Below, piece by piece: positions 1 to 7,487 of a DNA stretch of 30,847 nt. The position numbers and the translations under genes are program-made. The stretch is taken from assembly GCA_040755715.1 (NCBI GenBank), contig JBFLXN010000009.1, positions 1 to 30,847 on the forward strand, given 5' to 3'. The notes under the pieces are model-generated. The model saw only the letters and a list, made by a program, of their open reading frames with translations, did no database searches and was not told the DNA's origin. This stretch comes from JBFLXN01 sp040755715 [NCBI: Candidatus Edwardsbacteria bacterium] (lineage in GTDB: Bacteria; Edwardsbacteria; AC1; JBFLXN01). Each line of letters begins with the position of its first letter. Position 1 is the first letter of the stretch.

Positions 1-122
1 GTACCTCCTCTTTAGAGGAAGCCTACCATAATTAATCAAACCTTCGTCAAGAGACCATTACGACCAATTCTATATTTCTAAATGACCAAAAATAACTCAG
101 AATTTGCACCGAAATCGGTGAA

Positions 123-158
123 GCCCCAAAAATGCGGATTTTGGGGGAAATTTTTTAA
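123..158 (+). terminator. Possible rho-independent terminator
   Basis: The arms CCCCAAAA and TTTTGGGG enclose a short loop and are followed by GGAAATTTTTTAA. This would end a plus-strand transcript entering from left of the window. The stem is AT-rich and the T-run does not start directly at the stem, so the call is weak; it could be just another palindrome in a palindrome-rich stretch. Confidence 0.35.
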
Positions 159-296
159 TAGGAGTCTCACTGCAATTTCCTGGTATTAGTGGCGGAAAAA
201 TCACCGCCTACATTTGTTCGGCGATTAAAAATCACCTTATCCCTGATAGAGGCGGCCCCACTAGGCAAATGGGAAATAAATGGGAAGATATTGGAC

Positions 297-351
297 GCCC
301 AATAAATTGGGGCAACTACAGAGGGTAATGTAGTTGCCTGATTTATCAGGC
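297..351. repeat. Nested triple-hairpin element
   Basis: Three perfect inverted repeats are nested or adjacent: CCCAAT/ATTGGG (298-311), CAACTACA/TGTAGTTG (313-320 with 329-336) and GCCTGAT/ATCAGGC (336-351). The outer CTACA/TGTAG pair next to G/C-run hairpins resembles the GTAG...CTAC elements found elsewhere in this window, for example at 4274-4346 and inside the 12.7-kb MITE. Intergenic here. Confidence 0.6.
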
Positions 352-361
352 GCAACATATA

Positions 362-640
362 CAGTCCTTTGTTAAATTTTGGCTCAAAATCTGCCTGAAA
401 GCGTGCCGTCGCCAAAGTGGCTTTGGCCAGTCGGCGACCTTCTGGCACAATAATATAAGCCTCTGAGGCACTTTTCTTGTGTTTTTGAGGAGGCCCTGAA
501 GCCCCGATTTATCGGGGCTTGGGCTGTCTTTCTCTTGGTGAACAAGCCCAGAAGGCTTAAACGCTTGTCAGTGTTGATTTTCCTTCACTCCGTTCAGGAT
601 AAATCGTGCCAATTTTAGACAAAATTTTAACAAAGTCGTG
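362..640 (-). mobile_element. MITE-like repeat B, copy 1 (inverted relative to copy 2)
   Basis: The reverse complement of this stretch matches 26151-26416 almost base for base, apart from a hairpin insertion in each copy. The two ends of the element resemble each other in inverted orientation: CACGACTTTGTTAAAATTTT at one end and CAGTCCTTTGTTAAATTTTG at the other, continuing to about 33 bp. It encodes no transposase. This copy carries an extra 36-nt palindromic segment (about 403-438) absent from copy 2, and lacks the extra hairpin of copy 2. A central stem AAGCCCCGAT/ATCGGGGCTT lies at 499-520. I see no convincing target duplication around this copy. Confidence 0.75.
499..520. repeat. CCCGAT/ATCGGG hairpin
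   Basis: Perfect 10-bp arms AAGCCCCGAT and ATCGGGGCTT with a TT loop, inside repeat B. The same core occurs at 2882-2922, 10135-10154, 26295-26316 and 29640-29657. Confidence 0.8.
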
Positions 641-667
641 ATGTTAATTCGTTCCATTCGTGCAATT

Positions 668-695
668 CGTGGTATAATTCCCTATGCCATCAAGA
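668..695. repeat. 28-bp direct repeat, copy 1
   Basis: The motif beginning CGTGGTATAAT and ending CCATCAAGA recurs at 3134-3161 with two base differences. It contains TATAAT but has no convincing -35 box. The preceding TTCGT repeats at 648-670 may belong to the same unit. The two copies lie just beyond the two ends of the era/ATP-grasp block. Confidence 0.55.
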
Positions 696-722
696 GAAAA
701 AAACATATTTGCGGACGAGTGT

Positions 723-1601
723 TCATAGGTAGCCGAACTCCTTCAGGTCTTTGATATTCTTGCGCCATTTTTCTCTCACCTTCACCCAGAGTTCTAAAAA
801 GACGCCTCGCCCTAGAAATTCTTCAATTTCCTTTCTGGCTAATTCTCCTATTTCTTTTAGCTTCTGACCTTTTGCCCCAATAATAATACCTTTTTGCGAT
901 TCTTTTTCCACATAGATAATGGCTCTAATGAAATTTTTGTTTTTTGCCCTTTCCCTAAACTCTTCTATTAAAACAGTAGTAGAATAAGGAACCTCTTCAC
1001 CATAATGTTCAAAGATTTTCTGACGCACCAGTTCAGTCACAAAAAATCTCTCCGGTTGATTGGTAAGCATTTCAGAAGGATAGTAAGGTGAACCTTCTGG
1101 CAAATATTTCAGGAGAGTTTTTAATAAATCATCTAAGCCAAAATTTTTCAATGCAGAGATAGGAATAATTTCTGCAAAGGGAAATAATTTCTGATACTCA
1201 TCAATCAAGGGAAGCAATTTTTCCTTTTCTACCAGGTCAATTTTGTTAATTAGCAGGAATACTGGTTTTTCTTTTTTACTTAACTTTTTGGTAATTTCTT
1301 TCGTTTCTTGCAGGCTGTCTGTAGCTTCAACCATCAGGAACACTACTTCTGCTTCTTGAATTGACAAAAAAGCCGTTTTGACCATGACTTCTTGTAACTT
1401 ATATTTTGGCTCAAAGATTCCGGGGGTATCAAGAAAGATGATTTGGTAGTTCTCTCCGCTTAAAATTCCCAGGATGCGATGTCGGGTTGTCTGGGGTTTA
1501 GGGGTTACGGCAGAAAGTTTCACTCCCAAAAGATTATTAAGCAGAGTGGATTTACCCACATTTGGTTTACCGATGATAGCAACATAGCCAGAGTAGAACA
1601 A
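723..1601 (-). CDS. era: GTPase Era (ribosome assembly)
   Basis: This is Era, a GTPase that binds the 3' end of 16S rRNA during 30S assembly. The 292-residue product carries G1 GKPNVGKST, G2 in TTRHRILGI, G3 DTPGI, G4 NKID and a C-terminal KH domain with the GAKGQ loop. The frame is open upstream to 1730, but the start chosen is TTG at 1601: it gives the normal Era N terminus (MFYSGYVAIIG), the usual family length, and has GGGAGG six bases upstream (1608-1613). The open stretch before that is a GC-rich dispersed repeat (1618-1690), not Era sequence. An ATP-grasp gene lies upstream on the same strand, about 316 bp away. Confidence 0.95.
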   Translation of the reverse strand: MFYSGYVAIIGKPNVGKSTLLNNLLGVKLSAVTPKPQTTRHRILGILSGENYQIIFLDTPGIFEPKYKLQEVMVKTAFLSIQEAEVVFLMVEATDSLQETKEITKKLSKKEKPVFLLINKIDLVEKEKLLPLIDEYQKLFPFAEIIPISALKNFGLDDLLKTLLKYLPEGSPYYPSEMLTNQPERFFVTELVRQKIFEHYGEEVPYSTTVLIEEFRERAKNKNFIRAIIYVEKESQKGIIIGAKGQKLKEIGELARKEIEEFLGRGVFLELWVKVREKWRKNIKDLKEFGYL

Positions 1602-1607
1602 GGCAAT

Positions 1608-1613
1608 CCTCCC
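1608..1613 (-). promoter_or_regulatory. Shine-Dalgarno that decides the era start
   Basis: GGGAGG on the minus strand, six bases before a TTG codon. It supports initiation at 1601 rather than at 1730 and places the neighbouring repeat in the untranslated leader. Confidence 0.7.
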
Positions 1614-1617
1614 TTTG

Positions 1618-1690
1618 TTCCTGACCGTTGGTCTCGCCCATAGGGCTACGACCGAGGGCTCTGCATCTGGGCGCAGCGGACAGGTCAGGA
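1618..1690 (-). repeat. GC-rich dispersed element, era-leader copy
   Basis: Read on the minus strand, this stretch runs from CCTGTCCG through GCAGAGCCCTCGGTCGTAG to ACGGTCAGGAA. A close copy sits in frame inside ftsY at about 7838-7905, with CCTGTCCG, the same GCAGAGCCCTCGGTCGTAG core, and ACGGTCAGGAA in the same order and similar spacing. Both copies are in the sense direction of their gene. It is far richer in GC than its surroundings. Here it lies directly upstream of the era ribosome-binding site; in ftsY it is translated. Confidence 0.75.
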
Positions 1691-1693
1691 AGG

Positions 1694-1921
1694 CAAAAGG
1701 CAAATATAAAAAATCAAAATTACAAACCAAAATTCAAAATGATGAATAACCAATCACCAAATTCCAATAACCAAATAATAATCAATTTACCAATAATCAA
1801 AAAAATTATTTGTTTGATAATTGGTTATTGGATATTGGGATTTATTTGATGATTGGTGCTTGGTTATTAGAAATTTTGGATTTTGATTTGTCATTTTGAT
1901 ATTTCATTTTTGATATTTCAT
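1694..1921. repeat. AT-rich imperfect inverted repeat between ATP-grasp and era genes
   Basis: The left half is built of units like AATAACCAAT, CAATAACCAA and ACCAATAATCAAA; the right half is their approximate reverse complement (TTGATAATTGGTTATTGG, TGGTGCTTGGTTATTAG). The arms are about 100 nt and meet near 1800-1810. It is low in complexity and would fold as a long imperfect hairpin. It fills the whole spacer, so I see no promoter there. Confidence 0.6.
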
Positions 1922-2823
1922 TTTACAATGTGCTCCGTCTCTCCCCAAATATATCTCACTGGTCGAGGATTTCTGACGCACTCAATCAAAAAATCAGAAA
2001 GTTTTTCTAAAATCCATTGATAGTATTCAGCCGGAATTTGTTCAGGTAAAATTTCTGGCACTGTATTGCGGAAATCAATGGCATAAGCTTGACCTTCTTT
2101 AATAGCAAATTCCACGGTGTTAAAGTCATAATCCAAGACAGAATTCAGTTTCAGACAGGCTTGAATAATTTGATTTCCCTCTTCCTTAGTCAGATGTTTT
2201 GGGTGCCAGATATAACCACCACTAGAAGGTTCATACTTCACTGGCAAAATTTCTTTCTTCCCAATCACAAATGCCCGGACATAATGGTCATAAGAGATAT
2301 ATTCTTGAATTAAAAAAATTTCGTCTATTTTTTCCTGATAAATCTCTTCTAATTCTTCAAGACTTTCTATTTTATAGACATTTCGCCAGCCATAACCATT
2401 AAATGGTTTAAGAATAGCGGGCAACTGGATTTGCTTAAGTACTTCGGATAAATTAGGCTCACGGACAATCTCTCCTAATTCGTATTCTGGCTCAGCCGCT
2501 GGCAAAAGAATAGTTTTAGGTATTCTCACTCCTAACTGTTTTGCTAGGTGATATTGAAAAAATTTATCGTCAGTGGATTCAGCAAAGGGGTTATTGATGA
2601 TATAAGTCCCACTCAGCGCCTGGGACTTCAAATAGGCTCTGATGAATTTGTCAAGATAAGACATTCTATCAAGAATAACCCGGTAGGGAGAGGAAGTTTC
2701 AATTTCTATTTCTTTTAAAGTAAAGAATTCTGCCTTCTCTCCCTTGTCTTCCATCTTTTGGCTGAGATTCTGGGTAAACGAATCTTCTTCTGCTAAGAGT
2801 CCAATGTTAACAGTAGTATTCAT
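1918..2823 (-). CDS. ATP-grasp (RimK-like) ligase of unknown substrate
   Basis: ATP-grasp enzymes join a carboxylate to an amine or thiol through an acyl-phosphate. The C-terminal two thirds fit the fold: an ATP-lysine segment LPAILKPFNGYGW, the adenine-contact strand FLIQEYIS, and a metal-binding end VEFAI...YAIDFRN with the expected acidic residues and Asn. The N-terminal part (VNIGLLAEEDS, then VILDRMSYLD) looks like a pre-ATP-grasp domain of the RimK/glutathione synthetase type. I start at ATG 2823 (301 residues). The frame is open to 2874, but that extension is repetitive DNA touching the hairpin at 2882-2922, and its hydrophobic look is probably accidental. Substrate cannot be told from sequence; a peptide or amino-acid ligase role is a guess. 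Confidence 0.8.
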   Translation of the reverse strand: MNTTVNIGLLAEEDSFTQNLSQKMEDKGEKAEFFTLKEIEIETSSPYRVILDRMSYLDKFIRAYLKSQALSGTYIINNPFAESTDDKFFQYHLAKQLGVRIPKTILLPAAEPEYELGEIVREPNLSEVLKQIQLPAILKPFNGYGWRNVYKIESLEELEEIYQEKIDEIFLIQEYISYDHYVRAFVIGKKEILPVKYEPSSGGYIWHPKHLTKEEGNQIIQACLKLNSVLDYDFNTVEFAIKEGQAYAIDFRNTVPEILPEQIPAEYYQWILEKLSDFLIECVRNPRPVRYIWGETEHIVK

Positions 2824-2881
2824 TGTGTCCAGGGAAATAAGGAAAATGGAAATTAGGAAACAAGATATTAGCACAGAATCA

Positions 2882-2922
2882 CACAGAATTTCACCCCGAT
2901 TTTATCGGGGTGAAATTCTGTG
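2882..2922. repeat. Long perfect hairpin with CCCGAT core
   Basis: The arms CACAGAATTTCACCCCGAT (2882-2900) and ATCGGGGTGAAATTCTGTG (2904-2922) are perfectly complementary over 19 bp with a TTT loop. It has no downstream T-run on either strand. It is the longest member of the CCCGAT/ATCGGG hairpin family in the window. Confidence 0.85.
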
Positions 2923-3167
2923 GCTTTATTCAAATTCTTGGGCGGTTAAATATTCAATAAACCATTTTCCCATCTTCTATTCAAATATCTATGATTTTCG
3001 GTTCATTTACATTTTACCACTTCTTAACGCTGGTGTCAAGAAAAAAAGACTACCACGGAAGCACGAAATTTAGGAAGCACAGAATTTTAAAAATTATTAA
3101 AATCTCTTCCGTGTCTCCGCCCTTCCGTGTTTCCGTGGTATAATTTCCTATACCATCAAGAAAATTC

Positions 3168-3196
3168 TTGACATAGCGTTTAAGAAATTGTATACT
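3168..3196 (+). promoter_or_regulatory. Sigma70-type promoter, leaderless geometry
   Basis: TTGACA (3168-3173), a 17-bp spacer and TATACT (3191-3196). Transcription would start about seven bases after the -10 box, which is the A of the ATG at 3203. The mRNA would then have no leader or Shine-Dalgarno. This also argues against the TTG at 3188, which lies inside the promoter. Confidence 0.75.
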
Positions 3197-3202
3197 TTTG
3201 CT

Positions 3203-6200
3203 ATGCCTTCAAAAAATATAGTAGTAGAAGTGGTAGAAATTCCCTCTCTCAAAATCCTTGTTGAATCACTCACTCCTCTCTTTCTTCAAATTGAGAATTT
3301 CTTAAAGACCAGAGAGGAAAGTGACCGGGAACTACGATTCATATATGAAGAGGGGGTAAATCAATCAGAGATTCTGGAACACATCGGGAGGAACCTGGAA
3401 AACCTTTTTGCCGACTTGGAAGTTGTCTCCGAAGCCTGTGAGTTAGTCGCCAGTCAGGCTCAGGAATACAAGCTCAAACTTACTGAGGGAGAAAAGGAAA
3501 TAAGTATTGTTCTTAAGATTCTTTCACAGGTAAATCAAAATATCACCGAAACTAACGAAAAATGCCAAGATTTAGAAAAGGCGGCTGAAGGCATTGAACA
3601 AATTGCCGAAATTATCTTGCGGCTTTCTCGGACCACTCAAGGTGTCGCCAGAAATGCCGAAATTAAAGCTTTCCATGCTGGCATTAAGGGAAGGGGTTTC
3701 GCCGTCATTGCTAAACAAATGAGTGAAATGTCCGAAAGGGCACTCAGCGGAACGGGTGAAGTCTCGGCACTATTAGAAGACATTCATCAAGATAAGAGAG
3801 GGTTCTTGGAAATGATGCAGAAACTTCTTCAGAAAGTGAAAGAAACAGAAACAACTTCTATCCAGATTCACAAAAGATTAACTGCAATTACTAGTTGGGA
3901 CCGCCTCAGTTTGGGCCTTTTTGAAGAGATTAGACAATCAGCGGAGAAAGAGAAGACTGCGAGAGGGGAAGTCCTTGCTCTTAAAGAAAAACTCTTGACT
4001 TTATCTGGAGAAACAGTATTGGCTGCTGAAAGAGCTGGGTTCTTAGGTAGCGGAGAAAAGACTTTATCCACCCGACTTAACTGGCTTAGGCAAAACCTCA
4101 AGGAGATGCAAAAAATCTGGCTTGAAGAGTATGAACAAACCTCAAAGAAAAATTTAGGACTTGCTTCTCGGAATCTAAGAAGGGAATTTGCCCATTTTTA
4201 TTTTGAACTCGGTGAGAACTTCGCTTCTATGAAAGAAATAGCTGATATGATGGGAAGTCATAATCGGGAAGATGTAGGGGCAATTCGCTCTACGAACCCT
4301 GACGGGTTCTCAGAGCGAGAACCCGGAACGGGTGAATTGCCCCTACTCAATGATTTTTTAGCCAAAATTCAACAGTTCAGCCAAAAGGCAGAAGTCATTG
4401 AGCAAATAACAAAGAAACTTTCACAGTCACTTTTAGAAGCCCAGAAAGAATCAGAGGGGATGACTTTAGACCTTCAAAAAGCGTTAGGACTTATTGATCT
4501 TTTGAATCAAATAGAGAAAGAAATCATCAAGCGAATTAAAGAAATGAAAGAATCCTCATCTCGTCTCGGTCAAATTTCCAAAGGCATTGAAGAGATGAGT
4601 CGGGAAAGTAGATTACTCTCTTTTTATGCGGCAGTAGAAGCAGCTAGTGCGGGAGAATTCCGGGAAAGTTTAAGCCTAATTGCTAATGAAGCAAAAGAAT
4701 TGATAAATCGCTCAACAGAAGCAACAAGCAAAATCCTGCCTCTCTTAGAAACCATGGGATTATCCCTCCAACAGGTAGAAGAGAAAGTTCAGACCAGCCA
4801 GAAGATGGCTGAGCAAAACATGCAGACCCTTCTTGCTACTGGCGAGATTTTCGCTCAAATCAGACAGAGACTAACTCAGAGTCTGGATTTGGTTAGAGAA
4901 ATAAATTCAGCGGTGGAAAGGCAAAAAGAAACTCAGGGCATCCTGCGGCAGGAAGGGGAAGATCTTTTAAGCCACATTCAAATCTTTACTCAGAGGAAAA
5001 ATAATTTGACCAATGAAATAAGAAGGAATGCTGCGCTCATCAGTGAAGTAAAAGAAACCGGTAGTCAGTTGCAAGAAAATCTGGCTGAATTAAAAGAGTT
5101 GGAGGAAAAATTTCCATTTGCTAAAGTAATTTATAAACTTGACTTGCCCAGCAATCCTTTAACTTTAGATCCCTGTTTTTCGGGCGATGCCAATTCCCAT
5201 GCAGTCATCGCCAATTTTTCGTTAAACTTAGTAGAATTCGGTGAGAGTTCTGAACTCATTCCCCGATTGGCAGAAAGATGGAGTATTTCTGATAATGGAT
5301 TGGTCTTCAGATTTCAACTCCGACAAGGAGTCAAATTTCATAATGGTAAAGAAGTCAAGGCAGAGGATGTTAAGGCTTCTTTAGAAAAGGCATTGAATCC
5401 TAAATTCGGAGCACCAAATTATTTTTTCTTTAATATTATTGCTGGGGCAGAAGAATATTTAGCCGGCAAGGCGAAAGAAGTTTGGGGCATTAAAATAATT
5501 GATGACTATAATGTAGAAATTAGGTTAGTCAAGTCTTATCTCCCTTTCCTGGCCAATTTGGCTTGCGGTCCAGGGGGAATTGTGCCTGAGGAGGAAACAA
5601 AAAAGTCGCCGAGCGAATTTTCTCTTCACCCAGTTGGAGCCGGACCATTTAAATTTAAGGAATATGTTCCAAACGAAAGGCTCGTTTTGGAAGCAAATAG
5701 AGACTTTTTTACTGGACCGCCAATGATAGATGAAATTCATTTCTTAATCGTGGAAGAAAAAGAAAAGAGCCGGACTCTTTTTAAGGAAGGGAAGATTCAT
5801 CACACTGAACCGACAGGTTCTTTTTTAGAAGAATTGCGGCGGGACTCCAAATACAATCGCCATCTTTTTCCCTTAGCCAAACTTGATACGCAATACCTGT
5901 GTATTAATGTCGTCAAGTCAGGTCCTTTTGTTAATAAATTGGTCCGCCAGGCGATGAATTACATCATTAATAAAGAAGAAATCATCGGTCAATCAATGAA
6001 AGGAGAAGCCTCGCCTGCTAAGGGAATCCTACCACCAGGGATAATTGGCTATAATCCGGAATTAAAGGGTTATCCTTACGACCCAGAGAAAGCAAAGAGA
6101 CTTTTGGCTGAGGCAGGATTTCCCAAAGGACTTCCTGGAGAATATGTGCTGGATGTCACTTCAAATCGCTTGGAGAGAGCCGAAATTATCAAGAAAAACC

Positions 6201-6616
6201 TGGCGGAAGTGGGAATCAGAATTAAATTGAATGTCATCTCCTGGAAGGAATTAATAGATAAAGGAGACGCCGGTGAATCTTTATTGTCTATGAAAGGATG
6301 GTCTAGTGACAATGGTGACCCGGATAATTTCTTTTATCCTCTGTTTCACAGCCGAAGCCACGGCAGTTCAGGCAATACCTCATTCTATAGTAATGCCGAG
6401 GTAGACCGTTTAATGGTAGAAGCGATGGCGGTCAAAAATCCCCACGCCAGAATCAAGATTTATCAAAGAATTGAAGAAATCATTGTGGAAGAAGCTCCCT
6501 GGGTTTTCCTTTCGCATGGGATTGACCATCTGGCTCGTCAACCTTATGCTCATGGTTATCTGCTTCACCCCTTAGGCATTGTGCGTCTCAAAGACTGTTG
6601 GTTAGAACACGATTAA
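3203..6616 (+). CDS. Soluble fusion: two chemoreceptor-like signalling hairpins plus family 5 solute-binding domain
   Basis: This 1137-residue protein has two coiled-coil regions that each resemble an MCP signalling hairpin. The first tip (about residues 150-180) reads [21 protein letters not shown]; the second (about 470-495) reads [12 protein letters not shown] and lacks the GRGF part. From about residue 640 to the end is a complete SBP_bac_5 (oligopeptide/nickel-binding) domain with [42 protein letters not shown] and a DPDNFF segment. I see no signal peptide, lipobox or membrane helix, although such binding domains normally work outside the membrane. A 73-bp palindromic element is translated at about residues 358-382. 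It may be a cytoplasmic sensor that bundles with chemoreceptors, but that is inference. RNase PH follows directly. Confidence 0.8.
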   Translation: MPSKNIVVEVVEIPSLKILVESLTPLFLQIENFLKTREESDRELRFIYEEGVNQSEILEHIGRNLENLFADLEVVSEACELVASQAQEYKLKLTEGEKEISIVLKILSQVNQNITETNEKCQDLEKAAEGIEQIAEIILRLSRTTQGVARNAEIKAFHAGIKGRGFAVIAKQMSEMSERALSGTGEVSALLEDIHQDKRGFLEMMQKLLQKVKETETTSIQIHKRLTAITSWDRLSLGLFEEIRQSAEKEKTARGEVLALKEKLLTLSGETVLAAERAGFLGSGEKTLSTRLNWLRQNLKEMQKIWLEEYEQTSKKNLGLASRNLRREFAHFYFELGENFASMKEIADMMGSHNREDVGAIRSTNPDGFSEREPGTGELPLLNDFLAKIQQFSQKAEVIEQITKKLSQSLLEAQKESEGMTLDLQKALGLIDLLNQIEKEIIKRIKEMKESSSRLGQISKGIEEMSRESRLLSFYAAVEAASAGEFRESLSLIANEAKELINRSTEATSKILPLLETMGLSLQQVEEKVQTSQKMAEQNMQTLLATGEIFAQIRQRLTQSLDLVREINSAVERQKETQGILRQEGEDLLSHIQIFTQRKNNLTNEIRRNAALISEVKETGSQLQENLAELKELEEKFPFAKVIYKLDLPSNPLTLDPCFSGDANSHAVIANFSLNLVEFGESSELIPRLAERWSISDNGLVFRFQLRQGVKFHNGKEVKAEDVKASLEKALNPKFGAPNYFFFNIIAGAEEYLAGKAKEVWGIKIIDDYNVEIRLVKSYLPFLANLACGPGGIVPEEETKKSPSEFSLHPVGAGPFKFKEYVPNERLVLEANRDFFTGPPMIDEIHFLIVEEKEKSRTLFKEGKIHHTEPTGSFLEELRRDSKYNRHLFPLAKLDTQYLCINVVKSGPFVNKLVRQAMNYIINKEEIIGQSMKGEASPAKGILPPGIIGYNPELKGYPYDPEKAKRLLAEAGFPKGLPGEYVLDVTSNRLERAEIIKKNLAEVGIRIKLNVISWKELIDKGDAGESLLSMKGWSSDNGDPDNFFYPLFHSRSHGSSGNTSFYSNAEVDRLMVEAMAVKNPHARIKIYQRIEEIIVEEAPWVFLSHGIDHLARQPYAHGYLLHPLGIVRLKDCWLEHD
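4274..4346 (+). repeat. Palindromic element translated in frame within the chemoreceptor-like gene
   Basis: Perfect 13-bp terminal inverted repeats, GTAGGGGCAATTC (4274-4286) and GAATTGCCCCTAC (4334-4346), enclose two further hairpins, GAACCC/GGGTTC (4294-4309) and ACCCG/CGGGT (4321-4333). It is read through without a stop and adds a Gly/Pro/Ser-rich stretch between two coiled-coil segments. Confidence 0.85.
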
Positions 6617-6621
6617 AAACT

Positions 6622-7347
6622 ATGTATTTTCGTGCTGATAGGCGCAGTCCCAATCAATTGCGAAAAGTTACGATTGCGCCTCATTATTTAGAAACAGCAG
6701 AAGGCTCAGTGCTAATTGAGATGGGACGAACTAAGGTAATTTGCACTGCCACTATTGAGGAGAAATTGCCTCCTTTTTTGCGCAATAGTGGTCAAGGCTG
6801 GATTACCGCTGAATATGGAATGTTGCCTCGCTCTTCACCAGAACGCATTCCCCGAGAGTCTCTGGCTGGAAGAATTGGTGGTAGAACTCAGGAAATTCAG
6901 CGCCTCATTGGTCGTTCACTGCGAGCCGCCGTTGACCTTTCTTTGTTAGGTGAGCGAACCATTCTTATTGATTGTGATGTCATCCGGGCTGACGGAGGCA
7001 CACGCACCGCTTCTATCACGGGCAGTTTCATTGCTCTATATCAAGCCATTTCATTTCTAAAGCAGAAAAAAATTATCACTCAGAAACCCATTAAAGAATT
7101 GGTAGCAGGTGTGAGCGTCGGGATAATAGAAAATACACCACTGCTTGACCTCTCTTATGAAGAAGATGTGAAGGCTGAAGTGGATATGAACATTGTAATG
7201 ACCAGTTCCGGCAAATTAGTAGAAATCCAAGGCACTGCCGAAGGCGAACCATTTACCTTCTCTGCTTTGGACAAAATGATGGCTTTGGCCAAGGAAGGTA
7301 TAAAAAATCTGATTGAAATCCAAAAGGATACCCTAGGAATCAGGTAA
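6622..7347 (+). CDS. rph: Ribonuclease PH
   Basis: RNase PH trims tRNA 3' ends by phosphorolysis. The 241-residue product has the family hallmarks: [11 protein letters not shown] near the N terminus, [45 protein letters not shown], and the metal-binding [17 protein letters not shown]. The usual RxDGR reads RADRR here. The frame is open to 6598, overlapping the gene before, but ATG 6622 gives the normal N terminus and begins five bases after that gene's stop. The stop codon sits inside the left arm of a long hairpin (7343-7416). Confidence 0.95.
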   Translation: MYFRADRRSPNQLRKVTIAPHYLETAEGSVLIEMGRTKVICTATIEEKLPPFLRNSGQGWITAEYGMLPRSSPERIPRESLAGRIGGRTQEIQRLIGRSLRAAVDLSLLGERTILIDCDVIRADGGTRTASITGSFIALYQAISFLKQKKIITQKPIKELVAGVSVGIIENTPLLDLSYEEDVKAEVDMNIVMTSSGKLVEIQGTAEGEPFTFSALDKMMALAKEGIKNLIEIQKDTLGIR

Positions 7348-7416
7348 ATCCCGCCCCGCACCTATCCTCCACGAGGCCAAGCACCGATTGAGGATAGGTG
7401 CGGGGCGGGATTTACC
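7343..7416. repeat. 27-bp-arm perfect hairpin overlapping the rph stop codon
   Basis: The arms at 7343-7369 and 7390-7416 are perfectly complementary over 27 bp (GGTAAATCCCGCCCCGCACC... against ...GGTGCGGGGCGGGATTTACC) around a 20-nt loop. The rph TAA lies in the left arm. A partial further copy, GCGGGGTTTACC (7436-7447), lies between GTGCCA (7420-7425) and TGGCAC (7447-7452), which can pair. There is no T-run, so it is not a standard terminator; it could attenuate or stabilise the rph-ftsY transcript, or be a mobile palindrome. Confidence 0.85.
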
Positions 7417-7487
7417 CTCGTGCCATTTTATAGTGCGGGGTTTACCTGGCACAAGGCTATAGAGGGGCAAACAAGGAACATTTACGA

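Larger units (their letters stand above)
1..722. other. Gene-free, palindrome-rich region downstream of era
   Basis: I find no convincing gene here. A minus-strand reading frame of 93 codons (448-167) runs through repeats and ends in palindromes, so I do not call it. The stretch holds small palindromes (CCTCT/AGAGG at 7-18; CACCGA/TCGGTG at 107-120), a hairpin followed by a T-run at 123-158, a nested triple hairpin at 297-351, one copy of the long MITE-like repeat (362-640), and three spaced TTCGT units at 648-670. The 28 bp at 668-695 recur at 3134-3161 with two differences. Confidence 0.7.
2824..3202. other. Divergent intergenic region between ATP-grasp and chemoreceptor-like genes
   Basis: It holds a perfect 19-bp-arm hairpin (2882-2922), an imperfect inverted repeat (about 3048-3141; ACCACGGAAGCACG against CGTGTTTCCGTGGT), the second copy of the 28-bp direct repeat (3134-3161) and a strong plus-strand promoter (3168-3196). 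No gene is visible. Confidence 0.7.

Noticed and set aside
167-448. 93-codon minus-strand frame as a gene
   Set aside because: It runs through palindromes and a dispersed repeat, has no ribosome-binding site, and shows no family resemblance; its only partner is the same repeat at 26.4 kb.
1602-1730. N-terminal extension of Era
   Set aside because: It is coded by a GC-rich repeat; a good Shine-Dalgarno and normal Era length support TTG 1601.
2824-2874. Signal peptide on the ATP-grasp protein (MLISCFLISIFLISL)
   Set aside because: The hydrophobic run comes from repetitive AT-rich DNA; ATP-grasp enzymes are cytoplasmic and ATG 2823 gives a normal start.
3188-3202. TTG 3188 as the start of the chemoreceptor-like fusion
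   Set aside because: The codon lies inside the promoter (just before the -10 box), so it would not be transcribed; ATG 3203 fits better.
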